Part shown: positions 1-12,575 of the stretch, one piece after another
Position numbering within the stretch: position 1 is the stretch's first letter
Layout of the letters: the number at the start of each line of letters is the position of its first letter
Assembly (NCBI GenBank): GCA_010909165.1
Contig: VJWM01000025.1
Location: forward strand, 2,108,001 to 2,172,000
Length of the DNA stretch: 64,000 bases
Source of the DNA: Anthoceros angustus
Lineage: Eukaryota > Streptophyta > Anthocerotopsida > Anthocerotales > Anthocerotaceae
Direction of reading: 5' to 3'
Position numbers and translations under genes: made by a program
The notes under the pieces: model-generated
The model's database searches: none
Told to the model about the DNA's origin: nothing
Seen by the model: only the letters and a program-made list of their open reading frames with translations

Positions 1-692
1 CAATTACTACTTTTTATTATAATAAAAATCAACAAACTCCAAGAAAATACCTCAATTGCTGCTCTTTATGATCGTCAGAGTCAAGAAGAATACATGAGAG
101 CTCAGAAAAAGCTCCCGTCTTTGCATGAGCTAAGTGCAAAGTTCTATTCCCTCGATCTCTTCCTCATAGCTTTCTTTGAGACACTCACACTCCTAACTCC
201 CACGATTTTTAAGCATTTTAGTCATACGATCGTTCTCCTCTTTATAGCTCTCCTTAAGACACTCACACTTCAAGCTCGCATGGCCTTTAAGCATTTAAGT
301 CCTATCCTCCTCCTCTTCCTCCATTAGAACTTTAAGAACCCTTGATTACCAATTGGTATTATTCATCCCCTATTATAAAAAAAAGCCCATTGTGGTCGCT
401 CGTTGTTGAAAATCCTGCCGGACTTGTCTGAATTAAATCCACGATCAAGTTCACTATTGAAAAGAAAACCACAGAGGCAACATCCTCGACCGTTGTCTTT
501 CATTGTCCACCAATTCTTCCCTTCTTCTTGTTGTTCTTCTGCTCACGTTTCACTAAAAACATAGAGGCAACATGACAAAGAGGGTTTGAAGTTGCGTTCA
601 GAATCACGTAGGCTCGGTTTGTGTCCTTCACAATCCGTTGTTGTCGTCCTCCTCTGATACCTCTCGAGAGTGAACGAGTCTATACTGACAAT
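1..692. other. Left-edge stretch, no gene recognised
   Basis: AT-rich sequence with only short low-complexity reading frames. Two related pieces at about 150-250 and 240-305 (each with ACACTCACACT and a TTTAAGCATTT tail) form an imperfect tandem duplication of about 75 bp. The last 150 bases are probably the promoter or 5' leader of the next gene. Confidence 0.4.
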
Positions 693-1556
693 ATGTCGAG
701 TTGTGAATGTTTGCTGCCATGCGCCATGATAGGGTCAAATGGAGCGCTGTATTTCGGATTTTCGGTGGCAAACGTGGCCATCGCTGTCATTGCATTGAGA
801 ACCATTGCCATCCCGACTCTCGCTCGTACATATGCGGCGTTTTCGGCGTGTGCAACACTGGTCAATGTTGGCTGCTTTATTTTGTTCGCACATCAGATCA
901 GGTAACTTTGTCACAGCATGTTTCAGCGTGAGTTCTTAAGGAATTCGCCAGATTGTGCTTTCTAGTGAAGCTGAGGAAGAGGAAGACGCCCTTACCAGCT
1001 TCCGCTGGGAACTGTGATACAGCTCATGTTCGTTTGCAGGAACTTCTTCAACAACGCGTTTGGCGGAGCCGAGAGTTTTACAGTGTACTCCGTTCTACTC
1101 ATTTTCTGCACGGAAGCAGTAGCAGCGTTCATCTCTAATTGTTTCTCCAGTCTTCTGTGGTTTCAAATGTATCGTCGAGCGAGCGATGCGATGCATGCGG
1201 CGTACCAGCCCCCTGATCTCCATGGAGTGCCTTCCGGCGACACTACTTTAACTTTTCAGGAGGCGTACTGGCTAATGATTGGCCCCCTTCCATACATGGC
1301 GTGCCAGAGCCGTTTCAGTGAAGCATCCGAATCTGCCCCTGAGACCGAGCATCCCGCGGAGATCGAGCTTACCCCTGAGACCGAGCTTGCCCCGCAGGCC
1401 GAGCTTGCCCCTGAGACCGAGCTTCTTGCCCCTGAGCCCGAGCTTCTTGCCCCTGAGCCCGAGCTTCTTGCCCCTGGGACCGGGCTTGCCCCGGAGACCG
1501 GGCTTTTCCCTGAGACCGAGCTGCCCCTGAGATACCTGAGAATTAACGTGACCTGA
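693..1556 (+). CDS. Four-helix membrane protein with Pro/Glu-rich repeat tail, unknown function
   Basis: Two exons, 693-901 and 1040-1556, joined by a GT-AG intron of 138 bp with a clean phase-2 join (HQI-R-NFFNNAF), give about 241 residues. I do not recognise the family. Exon 1 encodes two hydrophobic segments (about residues 17-38 and 45-66). Exon 2 encodes one clear segment (YSVLLIFCTEAVAAF) and a weaker one after it, so four membrane passes are likely, with both ends on the same side. The last 70 or so residues are a hydrophilic tail of repeats such as LAPEPELLAPEPEL, from a DNA tandem repeat. ATG 693 was chosen because it begins just before the first hydrophobic segment; an earlier in-frame non-ATG extension exists. 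Splicing is predicted, not shown. Confidence 0.5.
1357..1530 (+). repeat. Minisatellite coding for Pro/Glu repeats
   Basis: Tandem units of 18-21 bp built on CCCCTGAGACCGAGCTTG occur about nine times. All length changes are multiples of three, so the frame of the host protein is kept. The encoded unit alternates E-L/T-A-P-E-T/P-E-L. Confidence 0.85.
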
Positions 1557-2553
1557 AGTCCTACTGGCTACATATTAGGTCCTGCAGGTTACATATTATG
1601 TTTGCTCTTTAGCAAGGGCCTGTGCAAGCGACACGTACAAGCACCATTCTGCACGAGACCAGAGCAGAAGAACGGAACACCACTGGCGAACTACCGACAA
1701 CACTGCATCTTCATGGGGGGATAATCTTAGTTTGGAGTAGTCTAGAATCCTTCAAGGTTTCTTCATTTGACTGAACTGTAGAGCGAACACCTAAACCATG
1801 CATGTATTTGTGGGGTGTTCCGGACGACAACTACTGTATGCTACCGGCCGTGTGGAAGGTTGATTCGACTTAGATGCCTCAGTACATATCTTGTTTAGTA
1901 ACGCACAGCACCGCTGGTTGCTGTTGGTTGACGCAATGAATGTTACCACCACCAAGCAGTACGTCCCGCTTCCACTAGATACCATAACGACCTGCAGAGC
2001 AGCCCGGACATGAAAAACTCCCTGTCAGCAGGATCCTGATCTGACCTTCCGTTCAGAGCCAACTCCCTGTCAGCAGGAACATAATCCGACCTTGTTGAGA
2101 GCACGCATAATCGTAGATTGCTTCTTCCTTCGAGAGGAATTGGCAATGGCTGCGTCTTTCGGAACGCACCACCTCCTCTCCAGGGACTCATCATCTGCAG
2201 TAACAAGAGGAACGTTTAAGCCTCGTATGCAGTGATGCACAAGCGCCGCCACTGCAAACCCTAACCCTACGAAAGGGTTTATTGAGGTGTTTCGCATGCT
2301 GATAGCAGGAATGCGGCAAGGATGGATGACAATTGGCACTCGGAAGGCCTGGAAGATGCAAAGCTGTTCGTCAAGTGACCTGGAGTGGCCAGATTGCATC
2401 TTCTTATTGCTGTAAAGGGAAAATTTCCATCTCCTTCCTCCCCGACCAAGACAGCTCCATCCGGGGCCATGGGATCATCCCGCTGAAATTGAAAGCTTGC
2501 AGCTGCAGGGACTGTAACAGGGCCTTTGTCGGGCCTGTGGGTCGTGAATTGCG
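1557..2553. other. Intergenic region and probable THADA promoter
   Basis: No gene recognised. A 22-24 bp near-repeat (CTCCCTGTCAGCAGGA) occurs at about 2020 and 2065. The final 300 bases hold the telo-box noted separately and are the likely promoter and 5' UTR of the gene starting at 2554. Confidence 0.5.
2256..2270 (+). promoter_or_regulatory. Telo-box (AAACCCTAACCCTAC)
   Basis: Matches the plant telo-box AAACCCTAA, common upstream of genes for ribosomal proteins and the translation machinery. It lies 284 bp before the THADA start codon. Function is inferred from motif and position. Confidence 0.55.
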
Positions 2554-5500
2554 ATGGCGGCCAAGTGGAGAGCTCAGCAGCGGCGGAAGCGCTGGACGGA
2601 CCGGGGTCTCACATTGCCCCTCTCCGCGGACAAGGATTTGCAGGCACTTGCAGCATCGGAGCTTCCCGAAGTGAGCTCATTCGGGGCAGCTCTGAGGGAG
2701 TTCGTGCAGCTGGCCAACACGTTTGCGCAGATTGCTGCTGTGAAGCGGCTGTCGGACAAGCTGGTAGGGCTGTGCAGAGCGTGCGGGAGGGAGCAGGAGC
2801 AGGATGCGAGGCGGGCGCTGAGCTTGTATGCGGAGCTGGTGTTCGGAGAGAATTCCCGGCCCCTGCACAAGGGCTTGCTCACCGTCTTCCTCCACCAGTT
2901 CCCGGCCGAGAGAGCGGGCTGGGTGCAGGATGCCTTCTACCAGGGCTGCCAGGAGTACGGTGCCGGGGGCTGCAAGGAGCGCAGGTTCGCGCTCACCGGC
3001 CTGGCCACCTCCCTGGCAACCCTACCGCAGAGGTCCGGGCTGGTGCGGGGAGTCACTCAATACTGCCTGAGGCCCATTGTGCTTTCGCTGTGCCGCAATG
3101 TGGAGGATGTTCTGGCGCATGCCAGGCAGGGTGGGCGACCGACACCCAAGACCATGGAGGAATGTCAGGACTCCATGTCGGCTTTGTACTACTTTCTGCA
3201 GGGGTTCTCCGGGAGTTTCAGGTGCTCTGCTGATTCTCAGGAGCGTTTGCAAGGAGACCCTGATGAAGTGTATCTGGCAGCAGTAGAAGTCATCCTTTCT
3301 GTGCTGCAATGCACGCACTTGTCTCGTGACTGTGTAGTAGGGGCAGGAGTGGCATTGTGTGCTGCTGCTCAGATTGGGATGTGTCCTCAGTCTCTTGCCT
3401 TCATGTTTGCGAACGCTGCTTTTCGCTCGACGAGTTTCCGTTACGCTCTCCTTTCTGAAGAGCACGGTTTGTTGTTTGAGCAGGGGCACCGGGGGATGCT
3501 GGAGGCTGCAATTCACGCGCAACGAGGAAGCACTCTTGTGGCGGAGATTCGGAGCTTCTCCGACTTCGGAAAGCTTTGCGTTTTCCGTGGGCTGCTCACT
3601 GGTATACCACGATCCGCTCTGAATGCCCACCTCGTCCGCGTTCCTCAAGAAGCAACAGGAGAGCAGGCATTGACGGCAGCATTGGCGGATGGGACGTGGA
3701 CGGTATGGACGCTTCTGTACGATGGAATTCTTCCTGCCTTGTGCAGCCTTTGCGAGGGAGCTATCGACAGCCATTTCAAGTTTCATACCATTACCGCTAC
3801 TCAGATGTGCCTGCAGCAGATCAAAGCGTCGATCACTGGAGATGTGACGAGTCTATCAGCTGAGGAGTTCTCACAGGCTGCGGTAAAGCATCAATTGTCT
3901 CTCGAGGCGTATGATCCGCTCCCGACCTCCATGATCAAGCAGGTGCTGCAGATTGTCTGGAACAACTGGGAGGATCCTCTGACGCAAACAGTGAAGCAGG
4001 TGCAGATCGTTTTCGATTTGCTGATTGATGTGCAGTCGGTTCATGATCCCAAGAAAAGTACTGGTGCCTTGGCTGGCTCCCTTGGTCCACTAGAATCTGA
4101 GGACTTGCGGCCGGCCACATTAGCTGCAGAGGTGCAGCCGACCCACCATTCGCATAGCGGTAGTGAAGAACAGTGTAGCCACTCTACCAAATCCGCTACA
4201 GAACGGTTTCTCCTGGATATTGCAACTGATTTGCTATCAGTAGGTGGGCACAGGAAGGGCCGGTATGTGCCTCTTGCATCTTTAGCCTTGCGACTTGGAG
4301 CTAAAAGGCTGCTTGAAATGAGTCCTAATCTTCTCTTTGAGACCATCTTTGCCCTTCAGGATGATGATGTCTGCTGCTCTGCCAGCTCTTTTTTAAAATC
4401 TTTTCTTGAGCGGTTACGAGAGGACTATTGGAGTTCCCAGGGTGTAACGGTGGGCAGCCTAACGTTCAGAAGACTCTGGGTTCCTCCCTTGTTAGCCGGA
4501 CTCGTTGCAGGGAACACTAGGCTGCGCTGCAACCTGAACATCTATGCTGTTCCTGTGGCATTGGAAATTGATCCTGATGCCCTCTTGCCCATGCTTGCCT
4601 TTGTGTTGAATGAGGCCAAGTCAGACTCTGCCATGGGCCCTGAATCTTGCATTTCGGGCATGGACTCCGATGAGCAGAGAGGTAGCTTCTCTTGGAATGA
4701 ACTTGAAGGAGCAGCCAAGCTACCAGAGAATATTACAAGTGAGCAGCAGGTAGCAGCTCTCATCTCAATTCTAAAGGTGGCTCGGTCAGTGGCGCTTATA
4801 GATGGAGCAATCGCACACAGTGGAAATCTCCCCCATCCTTCTGAGCAAGAGAACACGTCTTGTTCTTTGAGGCAAACGTCAGCAGTTTTCTGGGTGAGGG
4901 GGCAGCCAATCTCAGTGCCCTTGTCATTGCTGGAGGCAGCTGTAACCCACATGGAAGATGGGGTCAGAGTGGATATTGCTGAATTAATTTGCCTAAGCCC
5001 AAAAACAGCATCCATGCCATCACCCTTGGAGTTGAGGTTATTGTATATTGCCCTACCATTGAATATGCGGTGCTCATCTACAGGATTTCGCATGAAGTGG
5101 ATAAGCCTGTTGAAGAAATTCTTTTTACGAGTGCGAACTGCTGTGGAAAGAGAGAAGAAACTTGAGTCTGATCGCTGCAAAAGAGCTGTGAATCACAGTC
5201 AGAGCTGCCACCTCCCCGATAGCACTGTGAGTGGGCACTTCTTAAGTGAAGAGTTGCAGCAATTGGCAATGGCTGATCCTGAAGATGACCAGCACACTAG
5301 TGTCGTTAGTGTGGAGGATATGCAGCAGTTAATGCAGTGGTTGAGTCAGTTGGTAGTCTGTTCACTTTATCCTTCTGCTCCTTATGAGCGCAAGAACATG
5401 GCAATGGAGATTTTGAATGCACTTATTGAGGTCTGGGACTTGTCGAATCCTTGTGCCAAAAGGTCTGGTCGTTACAGTTCATCTCCGCTTCTGGATTCGA

Positions 5501-8500
5501 ACAACTTCTCCCCATATAGAAAAGGGCTACTCTCTCCTGAGTCAACATCCGTTGTTTTTGGTTCCCTTGTCGATAGCTGGGATAGGCTCAGGGAAGGTGC
5601 TTTTAAGGTTCTCACAAGGTTTCCGACACCTTTGCCTGGCCTGGATACAGAAACAGAAGTTGAGAATGTTTTGGTTTGGGTGAAAGGATTGGTGCAAAGC
5701 CCCCGTGTCAGAGAAAGCGATGCAGGGGCCTTGGCTTTACGTCTGATCTTTCAAAAGTATGTCTGCCACCTTGGATGGACTGTAGAAATGCATCCTGAGC
5801 CTCATGTAGTCAAGCAGGCCAAGCACACTGAGAAGAATTCAAATTCTGAGATGCATCGAATCGGGGCAGCAATTGGTGCGTACATACAGTCGCTTAGTAA
5901 CTGGCTAGAATGGGGAGTTGGCGAGGGAGATAGGAATCTTATCAAAGCGTGTGAGCAGAGTTTTGTGCATGGTGTCTTGCTGGCCCTCCGATACACAATG
6001 GATGAGATTGATTTCTCGTCCACAGCCATCAGAATGGCTTCCTCATGCATTCGGAGTGCTCTTGATAGGCTTCTTAGTCTCCTATTGCGCGTCACCACCC
6101 TTGCCTTGTGGGTTGTATCAGCTGATGCTCTGAATATCCAGGAAAGGTTTGCACTGAGCCCAGATGATCTGATTAGATATGATCATGCTGGGGATGGTCC
6201 AAAAGCTGCTACCCATGAAGAGGCAGCAGGGTACATGGAAGAGAGTGATGACGAGGGAAGCCTAGCACCCCTGGAGCAGATGGTGATGGTTGGGTGCTGG
6301 CTTTCTATGAAGGAGGTAAACAACGGAAAGTATCATGGCATGTGTGTGATAACCGTTGGGATTTTGTCAGGGTGAGTGCTGATGTGCTGTCGAAATCTTG
6401 AACATGGTGGCAGGTCAGTCTTCTACTTGGCACAATCACTAGAAGAGTTCCATTACCGGGGTCTACCTTTGAGAGTGCTGACTCAACTACTGATGATGGT
6501 CAAGGGAGCTTGTTGGAGGCCTCCCTTCAAGGACACATTTCAGATGATGGAGGAATCCTGTTGGATGCAAAGCAGCTTGAGAGCATTGGTGAGCACTTTC
6601 TGCAAGTCCTTTTATCAATGAAGCATAATGGTGCAATCGACAAGACTAGGGCTGGGTTCACAGCTCTTTGTGACCGACTTCTGCGGTCGAATGATCCACG
6701 GTATGGAATCCTCCCTACCCTCATTGTGTGTTGCCGTTTGTAGTGTTCTGCAAAGGAAATTTCGGCTTTGTCGTCGTGCTTGAATATCATATGTTGTACT
6801 CATTGTTTTGTAAGTAAGTGCTGTTTTCTCACAGTCCAGATTTGTGCATCAGGTTGAATGCCATGCCAGAAGCTTGGCTGGAGCAGCTTATGAAGCATAC
6901 TGGTGCAGAAGGGCAGACTGTTGATGATCTTCTTAGGAGGAGCGCAGGAATCCCAGCAGCATTTCTTGCCCTGTTTCTTTCGGAGCCTGATGGTGCACCT
7001 AAGAAGCTCCTTCCTGCAGCCATGAGATGGATAATCCATACAGCAAATAACTTTCTGTTAGATTCAGGAAAAGAAAATGGCGCCATGTTGTCAGAAGAGA
7101 AAAGAGAAAGCATGGCTGGAGGTCTTGGAAGGAGAGAAGCGGGTCTGAAGAATCTGGAAAAGGAATTGCCTGGGGCTCTCAAATCACGTGATGATGGAGT
7201 TGTTCCAGCCGTTCATTGTTTTAATGTTATGAGAGTTGCCTTTCATGACACAAATTTGGCAACAGATACATCGGGATTTTGTGCAGAGGGCCTTATTGTA
7301 GCCATAAGAGCATTTTCGTCCCGACATTGGGAAGTGAGGAACAGTGCAACCCTAGCATTTACTGCACTTGTGCATCGCACAATTGGATTTTTGAATGCAT
7401 ACAAACGAGAGTCAGCACGTCGAGCCATAACTGGATTCGAGTTTTTTCACAGGTAACAGCTTTTGATTCATCTGGGTGACCTGGTGAGACTTGGCAGTAC
7501 GTTCTATTACGAAAACTGACTTGTTTCATTCGAGTAACTGTGGTCTCTTTTGGTTGTAGGTATCCAGCACTGCACCCATTTTTATTGGAAGAACTGCAGT
7601 CTGCAACTTTTCAGTTAGAGCATGGGACAGGTGGTGGATTAAATGAGGGTGCTGGCGTGGCAAATAGGCTGCACCCAAGTTTGGGCCCAGTTCTAATTAT
7701 TCTATCACGGCTTAAACCATCTTTGATAAATAATGATGGTGAAGATTGGCTGAGTCCCTCAGCTTTCATGCCTTATGTAGCCCGGTGTGCTACCCAGCGT
7801 AACCAACATGTACGCGTCCTTGCATCTCGGGCATTAGCACCCCTTGTTTCTAAGGAGCATTTGTGTAGTGTGCTTGTCGGGCTGGCAGGGAGCTTGCCTG
7901 AACAAAAGAGGGGAATGGCTGCAGGGCCTCTATCATTTAATGCTGTCCACGGCATTGTCTTGCAAATGCACATTCTTTTGACGTCCAATTGTGCAGGCAT
8001 TCCAGATGTGGAGGAGAGATGGAAAACTGTTACTATGGTTGCTATGACTCTTGAGAGATTCTTGTGGCTTGGTTCTGTGGAGCTCTGTCGTTGCCACATG
8101 GTGGTTCGGGGGTTCTTACAATTGTTAGAAGGATTGTTGGAGGTTGGGAGGACTTGTCACATGTTGCAAGTTGAAGCTTGTCAAATCTTTTGTCGCCTGG
8201 AAGCATCCCTTGTACACTTGTGTGTGGAATGCCTAAGTGACCACAGAAGGAGGAGTCCAGAGGGCATAGACGACTCCTCATTCACTATTTTGCGGGAGAC
8301 AGCAGCCTCTGTATATTTTAGAATTGGTCTGTACAATTGGCTTGACAATGTCGAAGGGTTGGATGGATATTGGAGTTATGCCGCTGTCTCCAGGGCAGAT
8401 GGGACTGTTGCAAGGCCTCCCCAAGGTGGATCTACTGTGCACTCCATTGAGGCCTTTTCTCACAGTATTTTGAAAGTGCAATTGAGTCGGGCTCTTTGTG

Positions 8501-10245
8501 ATGACATGCATGAAATCCGGTTTGCAACTCTGAAGGTCTTGCGGAAGTTTTTCCAACATGTTCTCCTCAACAATGAACTTCATAGGGTGCATGGTGCCGA
8601 AAGGACGAGTAAGCTACGTACCTTGGTTGTTGAACTCTTACAACCATTGTTGTTAGATCGGTTGGACATAGAGAGCCATCCCGGTTGCGTTCGGAGCATT
8701 CTAGCAGTCTTCTTCTGCTGGAGTAAGATATATGCTCTGAAAAGTGTTGTGGAAGGAACTCAGGGGCAACAGACGGCCAAAGACCTATGCATAGATTCTG
8801 TATGGGGCCAAGGCTCGTCTGTGCTCCAACTGTTGGATAGATTATCAATAGTTTACGAAAATTCAAGACACAGCAAAACAAGAGAGGTGGCTGTACGGTG
8901 TCTGGGTGGGTGCCTAGGGCAACTAGTTCTCCAGATACGGCGTAATCAGCAGGAAGCAGTCAAGTTGCCCGGTCCAGCGGTAGTTATTGTTTCCGTCCCT
9001 CAGTCTCCAGAGCTGACCGCTGTGACAATTGCTGATGGTGTGAGGAATGGTGACATGGACCAACTTGCCTTTTCTGCTAGAAGTGAAACAGATGTAACTC
9101 TGGCGCCACCTTCTCTCCTCTTTTCCAAAAGCATTCAAGAAAGAATTGACAAGTTACTTCAATTGCTGACAAAGCACAGTCAAGCAAGTGAAGGAGTGAA
9201 GTTCCGTCGTGCTACAGCTGATGCAGCTACAGCTTGTGGGCTGCTACAAGAGGCTATATGGGTTGGGCATTTACTGAAAACGAGGGTATCAGAAGGCAAG
9301 AATGTGGAGGGCTTAGAATGGTATGCAAGTTCCATCTTAACTGTCTGGTCCATTGCTATTAATCTTCTGGAGGATGAAGATCAGGAACTTCGGCAGAACC
9401 TTGCTCTGTCAGTTTTGCAAGTTATAGCCTTGAGAGGAGAATCTCCGGGCCAAGTCAAGCTCATTCCCACTCAGGTTGAGAAAGTTGTGCAGCTGAGTTT
9501 TTCTTTTCTTACAAAGCATTTTGGGTTTTGGATGGGGTACTGGGATTATCTTGCTCAGATGATGCTAGGAACAGATAAAGGCAGTGATTCATATCATTGC
9601 ACTGATCTGGTTCGGCGGCTGTTTGACAAAGAGATAGACAACCACCATGAGGAAGAATTCTTCTTTGTACAGCTCAGTAGCTACCACCTTCAAAAACTGT
9701 TCCAGGGTCAATGCAGGCCGGTAATCAGTGGTGAACGTGGCTTATTGCGTCATTTGAAAGACAGTGGCCAAGATCTGTTTGGTGGCATCGATGGTGATAG
9801 TTTTGTACTTCTCGAGGCTGGGCAAGACATTAAACCTGTAGTTGCTAGGCAGATGGAAGAGTGGATGAGACTGTGGAGACAGCGCTTCTTGATACAAGCC
9901 CTGGCTTCCGCAAAGTCTGCTGTGCAGCTACAACTGAACATGCGTTGGCTAGGAGGGGTAACCAATCATCAGGATGCTTTCAAAGGCCTGTATTGCAGCT
10001 TGCTGGGCCTTCTCACGCTGGCCGGCCCCCCCAGTGAGGAAGAGGAACTCGTGTCAGGAGTGCTTAAACTGACTAGCTTGCTGAAGCAATTACCCCTGAA
10101 TCCTCTCATTTCAAACACGTTTTTGAGACTGCTCACGGTCTACCAAGGTCATTGTCATACTGCTGACTTCTCTGTAGCAGAGTTCCGAACTTTCATCGGA
10201 CGGGCGCTCTGTGATGATTTTGAGACCCTGTTTCTGATTTTGTGA
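2554..10245 (+). CDS. THADA: THADA-like HEAT-repeat protein (DUF2428; Trm732 family)
   Basis: Four exons: 2554-6315, 6414-6700, 6853-7452 and 7560-10245; all three introns are GT-AG and all joins keep frame, giving about 2,440 residues. The N-terminus (MAAKWRAQQRRKRW) and blocks such as MEECQDSMSALYYFLQGF, KHNGAIDKTRAGFTALC and QTVDDLLRRSAGIPAAF match the plant THADA homologues as I know them. In yeast and human, Trm732/THADA is the partner of the FTSJ1/Trm7 methyltransferase that 2'-O-methylates position 32 of certain tRNAs; the same cytosolic role is inferred here. The protein is an all-helical solenoid with no catalytic motif. Exon 1 would read into intron 1 and stop at 6375 if unspliced. 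The family is usually about 2,000-2,200 residues, so this copy is somewhat long; a few insertions near residues 500-560 are low in complexity. Confidence 0.9.
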
Positions 10246-10818
10246 ATTGAAGTTATTTCATTTAGAGTTACTGCCCTCTGAGAAGCAGCTCGTGGCCAGA
10301 ATGGTAGACCGAGCTTGCCTCTTCCTCTTATTATATACTAGGTGCTCCTGCAATGGGGTGCGCGCTATTGCTTGGTAGTATGCCATCTTGCTACGCGATC
10401 ACCTATGTACTTACGTGATCTACAAGTGCATCTTGGCAATTTATTTATGCAAGCTTCTGGAAGTGATAGAAACTTGCACCTTTACTCAAGACGGTGAAGG
10501 CGGACGCTTTTGCACCCCTCACGGCAGCTTCCTCCATGGCCTCACCAAGCCGCCATCAAGTATACCAATTGGACAGGACGACAGCATGCAGTACTGACCG
10601 ACGACTAGTCTCAGAGGAAGACCTTGGAAATGGCAGGGGGGCAGCAGCGACCGTAGAAAACTCAATCCTTCATGGTTTCATTTGATTCCATTTTCCAGGT
10701 ACACGAGATCCCACCCACCTGTTGGCCAGTTGGAGCATGAAGCTGGATCCCAAGTGCACTAACACCTGTATATGATGGAAGAGCCTATTTTGTGCTAATT
10801 GAGCCAAACAACAAGAGA
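10246..10818. other. 3' flank of THADA and intergenic DNA
   Basis: Probable 3' UTR of the THADA gene followed by DNA with no recognisable gene. Confidence 0.4.
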
Positions 10819-11011
10819 GGGAGCGGCCCTGGAACAGCAGATGCGAGAGGTTAGCGGGGATGGGAGGAGAGGTAGAGAAGCAGCGGGAACGGGTAAGAGA
10901 GGGAGCGGCCCAGGGACAGCAGATTCGAGAGGTGAGGGGGGATGGGAGGAGAGGTAGAGAGGCAGCGGGAACGGGTAAGAGAGGGAGCGGCCCAAGGACA
11001 GCAGATTCGAG
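10819..11011 (+). repeat. 82-bp tandem repeat, about 2.4 copies
   Basis: Units start at 10819, 10901 and 10983 with GGGAGCGGCC and share GGGATGGGAGGAGAGGTAGA. The spacing is exactly 82 bp each time. Purine-rich strand; long reading frames on the minus strand here are a by-product of the repeat. Confidence 0.9.
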
Positions 11012-11281
11012 CACCACCTCCTGCAGCTAGGCCGGGCACCTTTCTTGACTCCCACGCATGCACACCCTCAATCTTGATCTTGCACAAAGATGGGTGACAA
11101 AGAGAATTCAGACCAAGCATCGATTTTGTTTCTGAGCTGAGATTCATGATAAGGGACGGTGGCCTGAAGTCCTTCTTGGCTTTGGTTCGGGCAAGATCCA
11201 ACCCAATTTTGGAGAGAGAAATTATTTGTCCAAGTTCCACATTTGCACATTGCGTGCTATCTGAAAATGAAATTGACATTG

Positions 11282-11395
11282 CTCTGAAAATCGGAACGGT
11301 GAGTTCACCGAACCACATGCTCTGGAAATCGGGACGGTGAGTTCACCGAACCACATTCTCTGAAAATCGAAACGGTGAGTTCACCGAACCACATG
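11282..11395 (+). repeat. 38-bp tandem repeat, three copies
   Basis: Three units starting at 11282, 11320 and 11358, each containing ACGGTGAGTTCACCGAACCA. The core CGGTGAGTTCACCG is itself an inverted repeat (CGGTGA-GT-TCACCG). Confidence 0.9.
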
Positions 11396-11431
11396 ATCTC
11401 AAAACCACATGATCTCACGCATAGCTGTTGA

Positions 11432-11510
11432 AGACCCAGCTGACCAGCTTGAACAGTTCACACCACTCATCGACCCAGCTGACCAGCTTGAACAATTCAC
11501 ACCACTCATT
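11432..11510 (+). repeat. 39-bp tandem duplication
   Basis: Two copies beginning at 11432 and 11471, each with GACCCAGCTGACCAGCTTGA and ending in CACACCACTCAT. Confidence 0.9.
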
Positions 11511-11567
11511 GAACAGACACACCCGACCATCATCCATGCTCAACGGTCGCACCTCCTCACTCACCTG

Positions 11568-11680
11568 CACCTACACATGCTCACAAGACTTAGCATACAT
11601 GAGAACAAGAGTAACGATGAGATGAAATCTGACTGATCTGTAACAAAGAAAACTACTATCGTACCTTTGTGCATTTCCTT
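11568..11680 (+). repeat. Left LTR-like direct repeat of copia A
   Basis: About 113 bp shared with 17176-17289, differing by a few bases (for instance AACTACTATCGTACC against AACAATGTCGTACC). It ends immediately before the primer-binding-like site, as an LTR should. Only this 3' part of an LTR is detectable, so the LTR is short or its 5' part has been lost. Confidence 0.7.
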
Positions 11681-11682
11681 AC

Positions 11683-11693
11683 GGTATCCGAGC
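11683..11693 (+). other. Primer-binding-like site of copia A
   Basis: GGTATCCGAGC matches ten of eleven bases of the common plant LTR-element site complementary to the 3' end of initiator tRNA-Met. Placement right after the LTR-like repeat supports it. Confidence 0.5.
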
Positions 11694-12080
11694 ACCAGGA
11701 TCAGACATGCCACTGACAGGGTCACCTCATGGCTCGTGGCAGGGGAGCCCGTCCGTGGGCAAGACCGGCGCATGAGGAACACCGGTCTCTCCAACCACCT
11801 TATTCCCCTCACGGTGCTCTACGCTGCGAATGTAGACCCGTGAAGAGAATAGAACAAGTAGCCACAAATCGAAGACAGAGCAAACCCCCTACCTTCGACA
11901 ACCGCGTGCTGAGGAAGCTCTACCACATTGAAAATAAGGTCCATGTTGAGACCCGCCTGCTGCGCAGCTTCCTTGGCATCATTTTGAGAGACGTGAAGGA
12001 CCTCCTCCAGGCGTGTGAGGTCCCAGCCAATCCCCCAATCTATCGCTGTCATCAGCGCTGTGCGTGAGTAAACCCAAACC

Positions 12081-12575
12081 ATGTCCACTTCCGGAGGAGC
12101 CAGCGGAGGCGCCGCTGGTGGAGGCACCGCAGGTAGTGCTGGTGCAGCTGCGGGTGGCGGAGGCGCTGCCGCTAGAGGTGCAGGTTTTGCCGCTGGAGGT
12201 GCAAGTGCCGCTACCGGAGGTGCAGCCGCCGGTGGTGCGGTGTGCCGCTACCGGAGGTGCAAAGGCTGGTAGCCGCCGCAAACCCTATCGCCCCACACTA
12301 TGCTAACCTCCGCATAGAAATAAAGGAAAAGGATAGATTCACGGGTGTAGACTACGATGTCTGGGCTACCCGGATGCAGGGACATCTTGAAGACGCAGAC
12401 CTATGGACAATAGTCGATGGGTCGGTCCCCTGCCCTGCAAATGGAACCCCAGACTATGATCAGTGGATAAAATCCGACAGAAGAGCCCGCAATCTGCTAA
12501 TTGCCGGCCTCGACAAAGACATGGTTCACCACACCTTCGGTGCCTCTACGGCACAAACCATCTGGGAACGCTTCA
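12081..12575 (+). pseudogene. copia A gag, 5' part
   Basis: Starts MSTSGGASGG with a Gly/Ala-rich leader, then after a frameshift near 12240-12290 continues as RIEIKEKDRFTGVDYDVWATRM and LWTIVDGSVPCPANGTPDYD, typical of copia capsid proteins (UBN2/DUF4219 type). The frame then meets the nested insertion at 12576. Frameshifted, so not functional as it stands. Confidence 0.7.

Noticed and set aside
3022-3786. 254-codon frame on the minus strand within THADA exon 1
   Set aside because: Shadow frame: the plus strand encodes conserved THADA sequence over the same bases.
10670-11318. Leu/Pro/Ser-rich minus-strand frames
   Set aside because: They come from the 82-bp tandem repeat and contain no recognisable domain.
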